Shown here piece after piece: positions 61,069 through 64,000 of a stretch of 64,000 bases of DNA (its first letter is position 1; the number at the start of each line of letters is the position of its first letter). Under the pieces are notes generated by a model that was given only the letters and a program-made list of their open reading frames with translations, had not been told where the DNA came from and did no database searches. The position numbers and the translations under genes were made by a program. The DNA lies in the NCBI RefSeq assembly GCF_001027745.1, contig NZ_LECU01000006.1, positions 558,001-622,000 of the forward strand, in the 5' to 3' direction. The stretch is from Pedobacter sp. BMA. GTDB lineage: Bacteria > Bacteroidota > Bacteroidia > Sphingobacteriales > Sphingobacteriaceae.

Positions 61069-64000
61069 TTAGTGTGCATGTTCTTTCTCAGTTAATTCGG
61101 CTGAATAGTTCTCTAATGTTTCGCAATTGTATAAACGAGGCGCATCACCCATCGGGCGCTGCGTGCGACTGCCTTTGCTTTTACTTTCCAGCATTTTCTG
61201 GATCAAACGTGCTTTTTCAGCTTGTTGAGCTTTGATGATCTGCGCATCTTTTTCAATGTCCCAGTAAGCAATCCCATCTACAAAAGTTTTCTCTGCTTTT
61301 GCATAAATAGATAACGGATTTGCGCTCCAGATTACCACGTCAGCGTCTTTTCCAGGCTTTAAACTACCCACTTTGTCATCAATGTGAAGCATGTGTGCAG
61401 GGTTTAAGGTTACAAATTTCAGTGCATCTTCTTCTGGTACATTACCGTATAATACTGATTTACCAGCCTCCTGGTTTAAGTGACGGGCCATTTCAGCATC
61501 GTCAGAATTGAATGCTGTAGTAATGCCTACGTTGTGCATAATCTTTCCATTGTAAGGAATAGCTTCGGCAACTTCATTTTTGTAAGCCCACCAGTCAGAA
61601 AAAGTTGAACCGGCAATGCCATGTGCTTTCATTTTATCTGCCACTTTATAGCCCTCAAGGATGTGGGTAAAGGTGTTGATTTTGAAGCCTAAGCTGTCTG
61701 CAACATGGATCAGCATATTGATCTCGCTTTGAACGTAAGAGTGACAGGTGATGAAACGTTTGTTGTTTAGAATTTCCACGATGGCATCGAGTTCAAGATC
61801 TTTCCGAACATTACTGCCTTTAATCGACATCGCTTTGGCATATTCTTTTGCACGTGTAAACTCATCAACAAAGGTTTGTTCAACACCCATACGGGTAACT
61901 GGGAAACGGGCACCTGTACCAAAATTACTTTGCTTTACGTTTTCTCCAAGGGCAAATTTGATGAAACCATCTGCACCTGCAAATTTCAGTTCTTCAGGCG
62001 ATTTACCCCAGCGTAATTTAATCAGTTGAGACTGTCCGCCAACAGGGTTTGCTGAACCATGCAAAATATGCGAAGTGGTGACACCACCTGCCAGCTGGCG
62101 ATAAATATTGACATCCTCCGAATTAATAATATCAGCTATGCGAACCTCAGCGGATACCGATTGAGCGCCTTCGTTTATCCCTCCGCTACCGGCAATGTGT
62201 GAGTGTTCGTCGATAATTCCGGCAGTAATGTGTTTGCCTGTTGCATCAATTACTTTCGCGCCCACGGCAGAAAGGTTTTTACCAACTGCCTTAATCTTTC
62301 CGTTCTCCAGCAAAACATCCGCATTTTGCAAAACACCGTCTTTTTCATTCGTCCATACTGTACCATTTTTAATCAAAACAGTTTCTTGTTTAGGCAACTC
62401 AACACTGCCAAATGCGGTGAACGGGTAAATTACCGGGCCAACAGCTAATGCAGGTTTGGGTTCATCTTTTTTAGGCATTTCTTTAGCAGCTTCTTTGTAG
62501 CTGGCCGTAAATTTACCTGCCGAACCATCAGCAAGAGCAGATTCACCTTTAATGGTGATCGGATTTGCCGAGGTAATATATCCGCTTAAGCGAACATCAC
62601 CTTTAGGGTTTTTCTTAAGGTTGAAGTTAATGCTCACCCAGTCGCCATTGCGTGTAAAGGTAGCAGTCGTTTTTACACTATCTGCACCTGTCCTTTCAAT
62701 CGCTGCAGCAGAGCCTCCACCCGTTCCGGTTATTTTTAAGGTTAAGGCACCTACACCATCAATGTTCAGGTTATATGTTCCGCGAACATCACTTACGTCC
62801 ATTTTGTTAACGATGAAGCGTTTTCCCTGAACCCAGTTTTCAAAAATGATGTTGCCGTTTTTGAATAGGTTATCAGAAGAGATCAGAAAGTTGGCCACTT
62901 TACCTTTCTCCAGTGAGCCTACTTTATCGCTGATTCCTAAAAGTTCTGCAGGAATAGTTGTGGTTGCTAGTAAAGCCTGTTTTTCGGTTAATCCGTTTTC
63001 TATTGCAGAGCGGATGTTGCCCCAAAAATCGCGGCTATTCTCTAAACCGAATGCAGTTAGCGCAAACTTTACACCTGCTTTTTCCAAAACTGCAGGATTG
63101 GTGGGTGCCAGCTCCCAGCCCTTCATCTGCGATAAGGAAACGTTTCTGGCCTCCGCAGGATCTTCCACATCATATGCTTTTGGGAAAGATAAGGGAATAA
63201 TTAAGCTCGCTCCTGTGGCTTTAACTTCATTGATTCGCTGATACTCATCTCCCGCGGATTTGATGATGAATTTTTTACCAAACTCCTTACCAATCTTATC
63301 CGCACGGAGGATATTTGCCCAACCGTCCACTTCAAAAATCTGCGGCATGGCCTGCTGTTTCCCAAACTCATCTAAAGAAATATTATATTCCTCTTTTTGT
63401 TTGCTATACCATTGTGCATCATAATAGGTTTGGCGGAGTAAGGCGATCGACCCCATTAAAGAGGTAGGATAATCATTTGATGATGTGCCTTTGTTAAACG
63501 AATAGTTAGCTGCGGTCTGATCTTTCAAAATAAGGTTATTGTCAGCATCATCGTTCAGTGTAACAGCGGCAGAAACCCCGCGCGCAATACCATCACGGCT
63601 GATGACATTAACACTCCCAAAACCCACTTTGCGTAATTCATCCGCTTTTTTACTGTCGGCAGAGAATATACTTTTGACGTAAGTTTCTGGTCTGATGGCC
63701 TCATTCCATCCGTAAGCCCCCTTTTTGGTCGAAACGAAAATAGATTGACGCTGGCCTCCAAAACCTCGTCCCTGCGCCGGAGTTTCGGCAATTCCATAAC
63801 TGGTAAAGGCATCAACCAGTGAGGGGTAAATAAATTTTCCTTTTAAATCTACAACAACATATCCTTTTGGTACAGCAACTCCAGCTCCAACCGCCTGGAT
63901 GGTTTGGCCTTTAATTAACAGTGTTGCATTGGTGAGGGTTTGGTTAGCATTCACTACAATAGTTGCATTAGTAAAAGCAAACATTCCAGGTCGGGTATCA
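61069..64000 (-). CDS. Large double amidohydrolase-fold protein, truncated at window edge
   Basis: The first in-window ATG is at 63984, but the frame continues through base 64000 with DTRPG before MFAFTNATI, so the gene starts outside. At least 976 residues are present. The N-terminal amidohydrolase-like half has KFIYPSLVDAFTSYG in place of the HxH motif. A central beta region (about 395-500, LKITGTGGG and KGDVRLSGYIT) follows. A second amidohydrolase half has IIDEHSHI, ITCHSY, FTHILEG and FNSDDAEM, so its metal site looks intact. The protein is probably exported and may cleave cyclic amides or peptides. It is cotranscribed with the following gene. Confidence 0.85.
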   Translation of the reverse strand, partial: DTRPGMFAFTNATIVVNANQTLTNATLLIKGQTIQAVGAGVAVPKGYVVVDLKGKFIYPSLVDAFTSYGIAETPAQGRGFGGQRQSIFVSTKKGAYGWNEAIRPETYVKSIFSADSKKADELRKVGFGSVNVISRDGIARGVSAAVTLNDDADNNLILKDQTAANYSFNKGTSSNDYPTSLMGSIALLRQTYYDAQWYSKQKEEYNISLDEFGKQQAMPQIFEVDGWANILRADKIGKEFGKKFIIKSAGDEYQRINEVKATGASLIIPLSFPKAYDVEDPAEARNVSLSQMKGWELAPTNPAVLEKAGVKFALTAFGLENSRDFWGNIRSAIENGLTEKQALLATTTIPAELLGISDKVGSLEKGKVANFLISSDNLFKNGNIIFENWVQGKRFIVNKMDVSDVRGTYNLNIDGVGALTLKITGTGGGSAAAIERTGADSVKTTATFTRNGDWVSINFNLKKNPKGDVRLSGYITSANPITIKGESALADGSAGKFTASYKEAAKEMPKKDEPKPALAVGPVIYPFTAFGSVELPKQETVLIKNGTVWTNEKDGVLQNADVLLENGKIKAVGKNLSAVGAKVIDATGKHITAGIIDEHSHIAGSGGINEGAQSVSAEVRIADIINSEDVNIYRQLAGGVTTSHILHGSANPVGGQSQLIKLRWGKSPEELKFAGADGFIKFALGENVKQSNFGTGARFPVTRMGVEQTFVDEFTRAKEYAKAMSIKGSNVRKDLELDAIVEILNNKRFITCHSYVQSEINMLIHVADSLGFKINTFTHILEGYKVADKMKAHGIAGSTFSDWWAYKNEVAEAIPYNGKIMHNVGITTAFNSDDAEMARHLNQEAGKSVLYGNVPEEDALKFVTLNPAHMLHIDDKVGSLKPGKDADVVIWSANPLSIYAKAEKTFVDGIAYWDIEKDAQIIKAQQAEKARLIQKMLESKSKGSRTQRPMGDAPRLYNCETLENYSAELTEKEHAH

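Noticed and set aside
1..64000. CRISPR arrays, tRNA or rRNA genes, insertion sequences, integrases
   Set aside because: No direct repeat-spacer array, cloverleaf-like sequence, transposase or terminal inverted repeat was recognised by reading; a dedicated search with standard programs was not possible.

Overview
The window is an ordinary chromosomal stretch of a Bacteroidota bacterium, most likely a Pedobacter-like member of the Sphingobacteriaceae. The evidence is the set of families (DUF4270, DUF4920, DUF5672, an MG2/plug surface protein, an Oar-like TonB receptor, a COX24-type 29-residue protein), moderate-to-low GC, almost no Shine-Dalgarno sequences, and -7 boxes of the form TAnnTTTG with an upstream TTG. 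The species is inferred from general resemblance, not from a database search. No tRNA, rRNA, CRISPR array, insertion sequence or prophage was seen.

Layout. 1-9.4 kb: a truncated Sfp-type phosphopantetheinyl transferase, dcd, a large MG2/plug outer-surface protein, an ECI-like enoyl-CoA isomerase next to a DECR-like dienoyl-CoA reductase (together a route for unsaturated fatty acids), purD, a TlpA-like thiol oxidoreductase and an arginase-fold protein with altered metal ligands. 9.5-14.5 kb: an NAD-dependent epimerase, a SerB enzyme carrying a SerA-derived tail, tryptophan 2,3-dioxygenase, ilvE and a DUF4920 protein. 14.8-23 kb: information-processing and housekeeping genes (radA, rng, a 29-aa ribosome-type peptide, a TPR protein, HU, mutY, ssb, glmS). 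23-27.8 kb: a DUF4270 lipoprotein, half of a GT5 synthase, panC-panD and a UPF0104 membrane protein. 27.9-34.9 kb: acyl-CoA dehydrogenase, a small holin-like membrane protein, a lipoprotein, and the rimP-nusA-infB operon behind a hairpin-containing leader.

34.9-46 kb is the most accessory-looking part: ten genes for a surface glycan (an acyltransferase, seven confident or probable glycosyltransferases including a GT87-type membrane enzyme, one DUF5672 protein and an MsbA/PglK-like ABC exporter). They are arranged as two divergent and two convergent groups. 46-54.5 kb returns to core genes: meaB, an aminopeptidase P, a very highly expressed-looking OmpA protein, a 45-aa membrane protein, ridA, recG and an MFS transporter. 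54.3-64 kb: a PLDc_N membrane protein, a second ABC exporter, an Oar-like TonB-dependent receptor, and two amidohydrolase-fold genes, the second running off the right edge.

The most unusual non-coding signal lies between meaB and the aminopeptidase gene: about fifteen 11-bp units built around TTAACC, eleven in one direction and then four reversed, all in one 11-bp phase, with the turn-around forming a 22-bp stem. Other points worth a second look are the SerB-SerA hybrid, the arginase-like, GT5-like and amidohydrolase-like proteins that have lost catalytic motifs, the hairpin in the rimP leader, and divergent glycan promoters set inside a perfect inverted repeat.
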